Both the position numbers and the translations under genes were made by a program. From positions 2,359,586 to 2,423,585 of the forward strand of contig NC_030853.1 of NCBI RefSeq assembly GCF_000208745.1: a DNA stretch of 64,000 nt. The letters are read 5' to 3'. Positions within the stretch are counted from its first letter, which is position 1; each line of letters starts with the position of its first letter. Source of the stretch: Theobroma cacao. Lineage: Eukaryota > Streptophyta > Magnoliopsida > Malvales > Malvaceae. This document shows, piece after piece, positions 36,100 through 47,600 of the stretch. The notes beneath the pieces are model-generated. The model had not been told where the DNA came from, ran no database searches, and saw only the letters and a list, made by a program, of their open reading frames with translations.

Positions 36100-36655
36100 G
36101 GGAAGATATTGGCATGGATTAGGAGCCTCAATATGTGCATTGGATCACAGAATAAATTTAACCTAGATTCTTGCTTTGTCTTCTTTTTCTGTTTTGTTTT
36201 ACTGCTGCTACATTGAGATCACCTTGCAAGGAGATTCTCTCTTCAGCAGACAATAAGTACTCTTTGAAAATAATTAATTCTTTATCATGTCTTTCTCTTC
36301 TGGTGCTTGTCATTGCAGTACTAGCAGACCTCATTTAACTCGCTTACTTCCTGCCTTTATTTTCCAATAAAGTATTTCATTAGTTGGCAAAGGGTAAATG
36401 CCATTTTAGCCATGGAAATGGAGAAGAGAAAAAAAAAAAAAACATGTGACTTAGAACGGAAATGTTGCTTTAAACACATGGCTGATGGTTGTATCTATGA
36501 TTTCTTTTCACACTTATTTGACTTTTCTAATTCCTGCTAATGCAATATTTTCGAGGAATTTATGTTTAACAAGCAGGTCATTTAGACCTTTATATCTTGT
36601 AAATCAAGATTCGAAATATCATTTAAGCACCAAATCATCATGTCAACTTCAATGG
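36100..36655 (+). repeat. Duplicated 3' flank of peroxidase 3, first copy
   Basis: The 3' UTR and downstream DNA of copy 3 (landmarks 'gatattggcatgg', 'tactgctgctacattgagat', 'ttccaataaagtatttca', 'aaatgttgctttaaacacat') recur in the same order at 37883-38398 behind the broken copy 4. This shows that a block of gene end plus about 0.5 kb of flank was tandemly duplicated. Confidence 0.85.
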
Positions 36656-36889
36656 CGTTGCGTCTTAACAGGAAAATTATTAGCAAATTAACAAATGATA
36701 TACCAGTCCAATTGCAACCGACTTGTCAAACTTTAGGACAGTTCATTTTTCATTTTTTAGGTTTACAGGTAATGCAGTTGAAAGCTAATGCCTATTTTCT
36801 TCAAAAATTTTGCAATCGGATGAAATAATAATATGGTTTCTATAAAGATGAGGCAAGCTCATAATTTTTCAATGTCTTTAGAGATGTTA

Positions 36890-37545
36890 ATGGGTAAGGT
36901 ATTAATTGTTTTTGAGTATCCTACATTGAGTACCCAATTATTTAATGGGGATCCAAACCCTATAAGTACTCAATTAAATTTTAAAATTGTTATATGAAAA
37001 CTCATATAAAAATATCCTTAGTACTACCCGTTCAATAACTAAACTCGATAAATATTCGATTAAAATAAACTTAAAATCAACTTTTATGTATATTATTATT
37101 AAAAATTAAATTAATAAATTAAAATTAATTCATAAAAAATATTCAAGTTTAGAATTAGAACAATTAATGAATTGTAGTAAGCATTATATTAATCATTAAA
37201 AATTTATAAACAAAAATAATATATGCATAACTAAAACTTAATATTTAAAATTATTGTTTATAATCGGGTTTGGGCAGTGATCACCTTAACGCAACTACCC
37301 AAACCCATGACTGGTAGTAGCTTAAATATTAAAATTTAAAATCATATTTAAAATAATTAATGAATTTTAATAAGCATTTCATTAATCATAAAAAATTTAT
37401 AATTAAAAAATAATATTTAAAATTATTATTTATAATTGAGTTCGAGTGCCGAACACTTTAAGTTCACTCTCAAACCCTTGACTGGTAGCAACTTTATTAC
37501 CCTAACTTTACCCAAACTCAATTATAAAATTTCTTACTTATATTT
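36890..37545. repeat. AT-rich element with an internal direct repeat
   Basis: Two diverged direct copies of about 150 bp, roughly 37160-37325 and 37355-37500. Each holds 'aattaatgaatt', 'tttaaaattattgtttataa' and 'cctttgactggtag'-like segments. Flanks contain 'gtaaggtattaattg..gagtaccc' at the left and 'accctaactttacccaaact' at the right, faintly inverse to each other, as in small non-autonomous DNA elements. The class is not established. It sits just upstream of the broken peroxidase. Confidence 0.45.
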
Positions 37546-37678
37546 AATTGGCGGCTTAGATAACATAAGATACTCAGATATATTAACTCTCCAAACGGTA
37601 TAAGAAGTTCCAAAAAATTCCATGAACAAACCTTATCCAACAATCTCAAAGCGTGAAATGAACACTACACAAAGCAAT

Positions 37679-37882
37679 CCAGTCGCTAAGCAGCACTTGT
37701 TTACATCAGATGAGGTGCTCTTTACCAATCCAGCATCGAAACCAACTGTGACTAATTTTGCTAAAAACCAAAGTAACGTTAGAGCAGCCTTCATCACAGC
37801 AATGAGGAGGCTTGGAAGGGTGGGAGTTAAGACTGGAAAAGCGGGGGAGATGAAGGTAGACTGCACAACATTCAATTCTTGA
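37679..37882 (+). pseudogene. Peroxidase copy 4, 3' fragment of exon 3
   Basis: Only the last 67 or so codons survive: [39 protein letters not shown] and [14 protein letters not shown], with the terminal VDCTTFNS and stop. Exons 1 and 2, the haem-ligand motif and most of exon 3 are absent. The AT-rich sequence upstream is unrelated, so there is no promoter. It is closest to copy 3 in the NQ(S/R)N and RRLGRVG positions. It cannot fold into a peroxidase. Confidence 0.92.
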
Positions 37883-38398
37883 AGGGAAGATATTGGCATG
37901 GAATAGGAGCCTCAATATGTGCATTTGATCACAAAATACATACAACCTGGGTTCTTTCTTTGTCTTGTTTAAACTTCTGTTTTGTTTTACTGCTGCTAGA
38001 TTGAGATCACCCTGCTGGGATATTCTCTCTTCAGCAGACAATAAATATTAATTGAAAAGGATTAATTCTTTAACATGTGTTTTTTCTTCTGGTTCTTGTC
38101 ACTGCAGTCGTCATTTTCCAATAAAGTATTTCAATAGCTGGCAAGGGTAAAGGCTAGAAATAGAAGAGAGAAAAAATTCATGTGACTTACAACGGAAATG
38201 TTGCTTTCAACACATGGTTGATGGTTGTATCTATTATTTCTTTTCACACTTTTTTTTGTCTTTCCTACTTCCTGCAAATGCCATGTTTTCGAGGAATTCA
38301 TCCTCATCAGACAGATCATTTAGACCTTTTTATAACCCTGTAAATCAAGATTCAAAGTATCATTAAAGCACCAAAGCATCATATCAACGTCAATGGCC
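37883..38398 (+). repeat. Duplicated 3' flank, second copy (behind peroxidase copy 4)
   Basis: Matches 36100-36655 with small indels. The match stops abruptly after 'cgtcaatggc' at 38398, where a poly-T run and a LINE-like sequence begin. In the first copy the same 'cttcaatggc' continues into different sequence at 36656. Confidence 0.85.
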
Positions 38399-38831
38399 TT
38401 TTTTTAAAAGGTAAAATTTAATATTTCATTGAGAAGAAAGAGTACAGAAAATTACCCTTCTAACCCGGTAGTGATACAGAATCAAGCAAAGAAGGCAAAA
38501 AAGACCACCTTTAACCTTGATCTGCGTGTAACTCAGATGATACATAGCAACTCTGGTTGCACTTGGGATCAAAACAGGTGCTTTTTCACGGGACATCTCG
38601 CCTGTACGAGAGAAGTCCAAACCCTGCAGCCGACAGACATGATTCCAACCAAGCTACAATCAGCACCATCAGGTTCAGCTTCCCCACCCCAGAAAAGATC
38701 CTCCGTACAAAACGTAGTTGACAAATTCCACCTCCTTCATCAGAAACCGAAATCAGACCTATGCCTTTTGCCAAAAACCTATGATGTTCCTCCCTTAAGC
38801 AACATTTCAAGAATATTCAAGTGTCTTTATA
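38399..38831 (-). mobile_element. LINE (L1-like) 3' end fragment
   Basis: On the minus strand the sequence ends 'ctttcttctcaatgaaatat' then 'taaattttacctttt' and A-rich bases, a typical tail of plant L1 elements. It begins exactly where the duplicated peroxidase flank is interrupted, as expected for an insertion with the poly(A) tail at that border. The body has no intact ORF, and the reverse transcriptase is not visible, so assignment rests on the tail and the insertion geometry. Confidence 0.5.
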
Positions 38832-39336
38832 ATGACCGATAACTTGATCCACACCTCTCGAGTGGGTGATATGGATGTCATGAACGAACTAATTTGGGAG
38901 GATGATGATGTTTTGGGGCAGATTGATGAGAAAATGTTCATAGATTCTCCATTACACATAACAGCTTGTTCTTGGAAAACTCGTTTTGAAATGGAGATTA
39001 AGTTGATGCATTCCTTTGTCAAAAAGTTAAACAAGTTTGGGCTTAACTCCATGCACCTGGTCCTGATAAAGGGATATTTCGAGTTAATGTTTTTATTTCT
39101 ACATGCTGGTTCTGATTTTGTTTGTGTCAAAGGAAGTGGGGCTTACTCCTTTACATTATGCTATCAAGCATATAAACATTCATGTCATGGTTAAATTCCT
39201 AGTCGTTTGTCCAAAGTCTATTAAAGATATGACGGTTGATGGGAGATTGTTTTGCACATTGTTGTTCAAATAACATGATAGAGGCTTTTGAAGTTCTGAT
39301 TGGATGGTTTCAGAGAATCTGCCACAAAGGTGCCTG
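38832..39336 (+). pseudogene. Ankyrin-repeat (BDA1/ITN1-like) pseudogene, left arm
   Basis: An N-terminal fragment of a plant BDA1-type ankyrin protein, normally a membrane protein with several ankyrin repeats followed by a PGG domain and used in defence signalling. Visible are LIHTSRVGDMDVMNELI, the DPLHIAA-like SPLHITAC, FEMEIKLMHSF, KKLNKFGLNSMHLVLIKGYF and DFVCVKGSG. In a shifted frame beyond 39130, TPLHYAIKHINI-like and LLF..EAFEVLIGW-like stretches follow. Frameshifts and stops break it, and the second half of the gene and the PGG membrane region are missing. An inverted copy starts immediately downstream. Confidence 0.8.
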
Positions 39337-39337
39337 A

Positions 39338-39800
39338 AAAAGCCTCTAATATACTTGTTTGAGCAGCAATGTGCAAAACAGTCTCATATCGAACAGTCAC
39401 AGTTTCAACAGACTTTGGCAAGCCATGGGTGTCATGATAACATAATGTAAAGGAGTAAGGCACTTTATTTTTTTATTTTTTTATAATTGGAGGGGAGGAT
39501 TCAAATCCTACTCTTTAGGTAAGAGGATTATGCACCAACTAATAAAATAAATGTTTGGGTGCAGCCGCTCTATTCCTTTGACACGAACAAGATCAGAATC
39601 AGCGTATACAAATAAAGACACCAACTGCATGTGATTAGGCCAAACTTGTTTAACATTTTTGCAGAGGAAGGCATCAAAGGTAATCATCTCCATTGCAAAA
39701 CGAGTTTGCCCAAAAAAAACTGCTATATGTAGAGTAGAATCTACGAATATTTTCTCATCAATCCACCTCATAACATCATTATCCTCCCAAATGAATTTAT
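39338..39800 (-). pseudogene. Ankyrin-repeat pseudogene, inverted right arm
   Basis: On the minus strand the same protein region is found: RWIDEKIFVDSTLHIAVF, GQTRFAMEMITFDAF, DSDLVRVKGIE, then after an insertion of about 90 bp PKSVETVTVRYETVLHIAAQ and ILEAF. It pairs with 38885-39336 in inverse orientation with practically no spacer at about 39337. The insertion (about 39465-39560) is a low-complexity small element present only in this arm. By eye the arms are roughly 75-85 percent identical. Confidence 0.8.
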
Positions 39801-40228
39801 ACTGATTGATGAGATTTTTTTATGGGTTTCTCTCGTTCTTTTTGCTGATGAAAGTTCTGATTTTTATCATCTACCGGTTGATGTGAATTTCCTGGATGTT
39901 CTTTCGGTTTTTTGCTGTATAGGCAAGTTCTGCTCTCCTGCCTTGTGTTTTAGTTTTGAGGCCATCTTGTGCAGATCTTGTGTGGTCCTTTCTGCTTCTT
40001 TTGTACAAGGAATTTTTTGCACTTAGGTTGTTGTGGGATGATTGTTGGTCCTTTAATGTTTTGTAGTTGGGATTTCTTTTGATCTCATCACAACCTGAGT
40101 CTTGAGTCTTGCTGTGTATCATTGGTCTCTTGATGCCTTTTGGCTTGATCCTTGCCTCCCTGTGGGCAACTTTAGTAGAGCTGTTTATTTATGGAAATCA
40201 TATTGCTAATTTTCAAAAAAAAAAAATT
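39801..40228 (+). mobile_element. Probable non-LTR retrotransposon 3' UTR with poly(A)
   Basis: T/G-rich non-coding sequence ending in an A run at about 40216-40228 ('ctaattttcaaaaaaaaaaa'). This style ('ttgatgccttttggcttgat', 'gtttatttatggaaatc') resembles 3' ends of plant LINE elements. No ORF or target duplication was identified. Confidence 0.35.
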
Positions 40229-41129
40229 CATATTTACATCACGCACTCAATAGACCTAAATCAAATGAAACCCGAAACTACCACATGCTCATTTGATTGG
40301 TAACTCTAAAAGGAATGAGAAAGAAACATTGAGCCAGACAAAAGGATGAGAAAATATGTCAGGTTGCCAGGCTGGGCACAAGAAATAATAACGTCAATTT
40401 CTGAAGGTAGATGTTCTTCAGTTGGTAGCTTGGTGCTTCTCTCTTGCAATGCTGGGATTTTCTTGTTGATTCTTTTACTGAATCCATGGACGGATGGAAC
40501 TTCTGAAACACTGAGAGTTCTCTGTCTTCATTCCAGATTTTGAGAATAACCAAGCTGGCTCTTATAAAAAGCCACACAGGAAATGAGGACTCCATACAAA
40601 ATACCCAAAAATGAGAAAAGAAAACGAAAAGAAAGTGTCACTTGCATCCCTTTGAATTAAAGATAGTTTTCTCAAGCAATCACATCTCTTAATGTGCTAA
40701 GGTTGGCCATACATACAGGATAGACTACCATTAAAGCCACAGTACTTTACCTGTGATCAAAACAAGCACAATCACCATGATCAAAAGATGCAAGTTTAAT
40801 CTAGATCACCTCTCGTTGAAAATGTCAAAAAAGTTTCATCAACAAAATCAAACTCAGTTCATATAAGAAGTGAGAAATTGTACAGCACTTGAACACTCAA
40901 AGCAGAATCTTTCACAATTAAAAATGGTATCACTAAACTAGATTACGAAGCAAAGAATATAATCTAAACTTGTTTTAGTATCGGAACATGCTCCTCACCA
41001 ACATCTTAATGGCAATACTATTATCACAAATTTAAGGCAAACACGTACAATCTCAGTTTTTGTGCAAAAACGCTTGCGTTAAATGGATAAAATACTCATG
41101 AAAGTTCCTCCTAGTTCTCACCCTAGAAG
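40229..41129. other. Intergenic and 3' UTR of the MFS gene
   Basis: No coding sequence recognised. The part next to 41129 is presumably the 3' UTR of the minus-strand transporter gene. Confidence 0.4.
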
Positions 41130-44100
41130 TCAAGTGCGAGATTTTCCATAAAGGTGGGCATAAACAGTCTTAGTACGATACACAAGTATCATACTTAAAA
41201 CAGCTGCAATGACGCAAAATCCTGACATAATCATGGAAGTCAGAAAGAAGCATACAGAGCCTTCGCACTTAAGTGGTTCATCCTGGGCAAACATCCCAGA
41301 GAAAATTGAGCCTGAAACTGGCGGCTGGATATGATGTTGCTGAGCTTGCTTCTCTGCTTCACGGTCATAAATACTGCTAGCAATTACACCTGAGAAGACA
41401 AGTGAACCTGCAGGATTTGCCAGCGTGAGGAAATTGTACAGGGCCCCAAACTTTTTCAAGCCAAACAACTCCGAGGCAGCAGCTGGCACAATTGCCCAGT
41501 GGGCACCATAGCCAAGCCCAATCAACAGAGTACCAATGTAGATTGCCCCAGGCCATCCCATAGCAAAGAAGACATGACCAACAGACATAACAAGCTGGGC
41601 CACAGCAATAGCTACTGGCCTTGGATAAGCATAATCCCTATACAGTGATGTCACAGTAGAAAGGTGAGAAAAATGAGTCAAAATCATTATTAAAGTAAAG
41701 TCTATGAGCATCCAGGTGCAAATGATATCAGTCTGTACCTCACAATAATCTCTGAGAAGTAACCTCCACCAACACGACCAAGAAAGTTCCAAATGCTAAT
41801 CATGGATACAAATATATGAGTATTATTATACCCTAGAGATTGGCTCATCTGACCAAGATTATCTATCACTGTCAACCCTGATCCTGAACCTAATAGAAGA
41901 GAGAAAAAGATAAGCCAAAAGTCTGCTTTGATCAAAGCTTGCATCAAGGTAAAGTCTTCCCCTCTATGAGGACCTCTCCTTCTCTTCACCCTTACTGCTC
42001 CTTCAGCAGCTGCTTGAAACAGTTTTACTTGCAACTGAGCAATTCGCTTTTGCCTTTCTGATGCTGGAAGCAAGTCTACTTCCTTTGGTTTCTCGTCTTC
42101 AACCTCACTGAATATTATTTCATTAGCATCATGTTCAGATTTTCCTGCTTCTTGTTGCTCTGGCCTTGGTAGAAGAACCTCCTCTGCTGGATCTCTAGAC
42201 TCTTCGCAGAAACTCAGTATAATGGGAATAGCTATGGGAATGAAAAGAAGAACGAACAAAATCACTGTAAAAATTGTGACCAAAATGTGGCTCACATCAA
42301 CAAGATCTTCCAGAAGCAGGACCCCCATCAGGTAAGCGGCCAATAGGAGGCACACACCATAAATAAATGTAGAACTTAAACCATCAGATGGCCGCACTTG
42401 TCTGTGACCTCCAACAGGTCTGATAATGAACATTAGAGCAATAACTACCATTGCTGGCCCAACCGCAACCATGAATATTAAAGACGCGTGATCTGGGAAA
42501 TTAATCATTGTGTATATCTGAGTCAAAATAGCACCACTCAAACCAGCAAAGCCCTTGAGTATTCCTACCACAGGACCCCTGCTTTTGGGAAAGTTTTGCA
42601 CACAAGAAACCAGAGCGGCTGTATTGAAGTAGGTTTCACCATTGTTTCCCACAAATATTAAGATGCACATCTGCAAACTGAGATGTGTTAACAATCTAAC
42701 CGATGTGAGATGCTATATAATATTAAAAATTTCTAAAGATACACAAATTTTTGGACCAAGTTAAAAGGAACAGCATGAAATGATCTTAGTAACATGTGAA
42801 ATAAATCAATCACCTTCATTTACCACCTCAAATCCACATTTGATCTTCCAGATAAAAGAACTAAATAGATTGGTATCCATCTAATAAATTTTCTCGAATA
42901 ATTCAGGATCAGATCACCTCAAGTCCTTTCTTCAACAGAACATGGCAATCTTAAACTTTTATCCTAATTTATGCTTCTTACTTTGACATTTTTTGAGATT
43001 TTAAAACATTTTTTATGAAACCGCATGTTTATAAAAACAATATATAAAAAAAATGATAATGAACCAGAAAGTGGTGAATCTGAATTCTGAAAGGATTTGA
43101 TATTAGCACAATCAAATATCATAGATGATGTTGATTGCAAGCTAGCCAGCCTGGACCTGTGATGACAGCCCATTATTGTCATAGCTTATATTTGAGGATG
43201 CTTACTTAAACCACCAGAAAAACGGAAGCCCCTATTCTCCCTCAAGAGCTTTAAAAGACGGAAATACCGTGCAACTCAGCCATATCTCTTATTCTCCATT
43301 ATCAACTACAATAACTGACTACTTATTTCGGCATCTGTCAATTATTTTAGCCTAAGCAGAAGAATGACATGGCAAGAAGTTTGCATACTGTATTTTTTTC
43401 TTTCTAATATAGTTTTTGTTTCAAAAGTTCAACCTACATGTTGTGATACAGTGAGACATTAGGTATAATTAAGAACAATTATTATATGGATAAGAGGCAA
43501 CAAACCACAGAAGTTAGATGGGGGATTAGAGGTTCGTTGCAACCTAGAGGTTCATGAGACAGTCAATAACCAAGAATAGTTAAGTAACCAGCTCATATAC
43601 AACTGCATCACTAACCAGAATGACTTATCAAACTTTTTGAATCGACAATGACAAGTCTAAGAGTCTTAAAACATCACAACTGCCAGAAATGCAAGGCTGC
43701 TGAACCAAATAATATGTTTTGAAAGGGAAGAAACAGCAGGGGAGAAGGGAATAGGGGGAAAGAACTGCACAACAATAAAACAAAATAAAGAAACTAGTTA
43801 ATTTGCCAATGTTGTCAGAATAGGCAAACTTAAAACCATTTCACAATCAATACAGCATTGATTTTAATTTTGTAAAATTACAAGCAAAATCTGTTATCAG
43901 ATGGATATTGGATATTCCTTTTAATGAATTCCTCCAATCATATAACTCAAATGAAACAGAAAAGGAAAAAAGAATCAATCATCAAAATCTTAAAATGATC
44001 AAATTATGACTCAACAAAAATGGCTACAGTTCATATGGGATTAAAAAGACAAAATTTATAAGCAGAAAATATTACCATATGGACCAAAATGCTCAAAAAG

Positions 44101-44647
44101 AAGAAGAAACAGAGGATCATAGCATTTCCAAGCAAACAGAAGAGAAACAGAAGAACTGAAAAAGACTTACGAAGTGACTGAATTAAATCAAGTATTCAAC
44201 ATTATCAACTACCAACCAAGATCAATCAACACAAGAACAAAGACTTTCAGATTTCAGCCGTCTCATTCATGTTAATATTACTGATAAAAGAACTTATAAA
44301 TTGATACTCACAGCCCACAAAGGCAAAACTGGAACTCTCCCAGTAACAATCAGCCAAACCCAACCATAACCAACAAGGTTCTGCACAGCACCAACGAGCA
44401 AAGCACCCCATAGAGGCAAAATCTCAGACAAGCTCCCAGCTAAGAACCCAACACTATCACCAAGATCTTTAGCCACACCTAACTTTGCAAGCTGCCTTTG
44501 ATTATAATTCAAAGAACTCTTTATCACAGGTGATATGCTACCAAACAAATACCCAATCCCAGCACAAGATTGTATCCACATTGCGGCCACAAAAACCAGC
44601 CATCTGTTATTCACAAAAGCCTGAAACCTTTCTTTCAATCTTCCCAT
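41130..44647 (-). CDS. Nodulin-like/NFD4-like major facilitator superfamily transporter
   Basis: Three exons: 44312-44647, 41739-42670 and 41130-41637, with GT-AG introns (intron 1 is 1641 bp), give 591 residues. It begins MGRLKERFQAFVNNRWLVFV with the N-terminal nodulin-like helices (IQSCAGIGYLFG, SISPVIKSSL). Then come FVGNNGETYFNTAALVSCV and NFPKSRGPVVGILKGF, a long charged central loop of about 90 residues rich in E/K/R (ESRDPAEEV to VKRRRGPHRGEDF), and a C-terminal MFS half (LLGSGSGLTVIDNLGQ, RVGGGYFSE, VRDYAYPRPVA). About 12 membrane helices are expected. The family includes NUCLEAR FUSION DEFECTIVE 4; substrates are mostly unknown. The start was chosen at MGRLK rather than an in-frame ATG 25 codons upstream, because family members start there. 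Confidence 0.93.
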
Positions 44648-47600
44648 TCTGCAATTCTTCAAAAAACCACAAGAAAACAGAAGGAAGGTGTTCTTGATTG
44701 AGGTATTGGCTTCTGTTCTCAATCCAAGTTGAAAAATTATGGATTTTTAACAAAGACAGATCTTTTTTTAAAGAAGAAAACTTTGTGGGCTCAATACATT
44801 TATGTGCAAATGAACAAAAGAGAAGGGTGAAGGATAATGATTTCAATGTGGGTGTTTCTTCGGTATATAATTCAACATGGCTGCTGGCCGGTGCTGGCAT
44901 ATTGCATAATTTTATTCTAAATTCCCGTGAATTTCGGTCTATTGTTCCAGATATTTACAGGAAATGCCACTGTGGTAAAGTGGAGGATGATGAGAAAAAT
45001 TTGACATTGATTTGATGCCTCATTAGTACCATAATATCTTTGAGAGACACGTTGGGAACTGTTTGTTTGATTCTTTCTATGGCAGTTCCCGTTTGATTTT
45101 TCTGTTCTTCCATTTGAGGGCCTGGGGTGTGACACGTGGTATATTTGGAAAATAGATGGTTGAGATTAGCTCCTGTGAAACCATTTTTCATTTTCTCCTA
45201 AAATTTTCACTGTCACAACAGGAAAAGCACAAAAATAGTATAACAAGGCAACCTTTTTGGCTTAAATAATAATAAAATTTAAAGTATATGTGTTTTATAA
45301 TTAAAGTTTTATATTTTTATCATATTTAATTAAGTGTTTGTTTATATTATATCCAACTGTCTATTATGAGAAAAGAGCTTTTATAGCATATAATTGCTCT
45401 ATACCTCCTATTATATACGGGATTGGAGTCTTGCTTTTTCCTTCCGTGAACAACATACTAAGAAAGTATTGCATAAAGTAATCTCGTGTCTTTGGCAAAA
45501 TGATGCTTTCCCAACATTCCTTATTTGGGTGGGATTACGCAATTCTCTTTTATCATTCCATTAGAGAATTATAGAATCCAATTGTTGTGCACTTTATTCT
45601 AATTGAGTTATCTTTATTTTTAGGATATATATTATATGCTATGATGCAATTTGTTATTCAGATTATTAGTTATAAATATGCTTTTCATTTTTTATTTCTT
45701 CTTTTTTTTTTAATATAATGATATTGTTGAATTTTTATAACCAACATTCAACTTAAAATCAATTGATTATAAGTGAATAAAGCTTTTGTTATATCTAAGT
45801 TCTCAAAATATCTGTAATTAAGTTACATGAGATTTTTTTACCATTGTTTCAATATTTTTTTTTATGCGTAGGATAATAGATTTATCAAGTGAAAGAAATC
45901 ATGAAGAGATATAAAGAGAGTCAATGAACGAGGGAGTTAATGAACGAGGACGACATTTACTGTAAATATCAGATTTAGGACGTGTATTCAACATAAAATT
46001 AATTGCTAATAAATGAATAGAACCTTGATAGGTATATCGTCCAAACAAATGGTGCCAACCGAATTAAGGAACAAACAAAAGGAAAAAGAAGAATCTTTTC
46101 CCCTTTCTTGTATCTTCTTTCTTATTAGAAAGCTGAAAGGCCCTGCAACCAAATGGCCATAGCTTTTCATTAGGATGTCCTTTGTAAACCCCAGCAATTC
46201 TGAGAGGGATATGACAGAAGATGCTATGTATCTGCTGCTTAGAGAGGGTATTTTCCATTGTCTGTGGGCCATGAATTCATCTTTTACTGTCGGTTTCAAT
46301 CGTCAATGAAACTTTTTCTAATCAAGCTTTCACCATTTATCACCTAACTTGCTAATAAGATTCTCCCCAAAAAAAACCTAAGCAGATTCAAGTATATATT
46401 TTTATTTTTTTTTTGTTTTGTCTGTCACCTCAAAATGGTGAAAGTAGAAAATGAACATCTTAGTGTATAGGACAAGCAAAAATAATGTTTTGTATTGATT
46501 CCATGAATCACATGGCAATGGTGATTCTCTTTTCTTTTTTTTTTTTGTTTTTGCTTCGGTACTTCTCTTTGTCTAGGTTTGAATAAAGTTAGAACCTTGA
46601 ACCTTGACTAATTAAAAATCCCATGTGATTTTAAAGTCCATAAATTCAATAACTTTGCCCTAAGTGTGACCCCAGCACGTTTCATGGCAGGAACTTTTTC
46701 AATTAAGGTAGGTATTCTAGATATTTAGATGTTAAGATTATGGGGTCCTTCAATCAGCATGATCATATATTTAAGAAAAGTTCTTAGTCATTGCTATGAT
46801 AAGTTTGACTTTTGATTGTATTTTTCCCAATATTACTGTTAAAAGTCTTTTTAATTGCACCCTTTTTATTTTTTTAATAGTGTATTTATGAATTTAATTG
46901 TACCTTATAAATTTTTAACAGTTTTCTAAGTAAAAATGCAGTTGTAAAAATTGCATATACACCAAAAAAGAATAATTAAAATTCAAATTAATTGTAATGC
47001 AATCAGAGAAATGAATTTCTAATAAAAGCAAAGATGCCAATATCCAAGCTTTGCTAAACTTTTGTGCATAGTCTAACGATCTTTTTAGATTTTTAATATA
47101 TTTGAGCAACATCCCTAGATATTTATTTGGATCATATATATTATAAAATAAAGCTGTTTCAAGCTTTGTAATAATCGTCCTGTTGTCCATAAATACAATA
47201 AAATATCCCCGTGGGAAACACTTTGAGGTAGCAAGCATTGACAGGTGACATATAAGGACCCCAGGAGTTTCCATTGTTTTGTAGATTCTGTCAAAGGCAT
47301 GGGGGCCAAGGCCAAATAGATCGCTACCAAAATCAATGTCCTGGATGGAAAGGCCGTAAGTTCTTCTATTGCGTCAACTTGGCTTTCTCTTGTAGATAAC
47401 TCTTGCAACCGAGGGTTTGTGTTTGAAAAATACACGTGTTGCGGTTTGAGACACTGTCGAGAAATGGCTTTTCTAGCAGCAAACAGCCGGATGCCTCCAA
47501 AGGTAGGCCATCTACCTTCTTATCCATCCAGACTAAGCTAAGGGGTTTCCTTCTTATCCATCCTGACATTGAATTTGCAATTTTAAGGTACTCTGGACTG

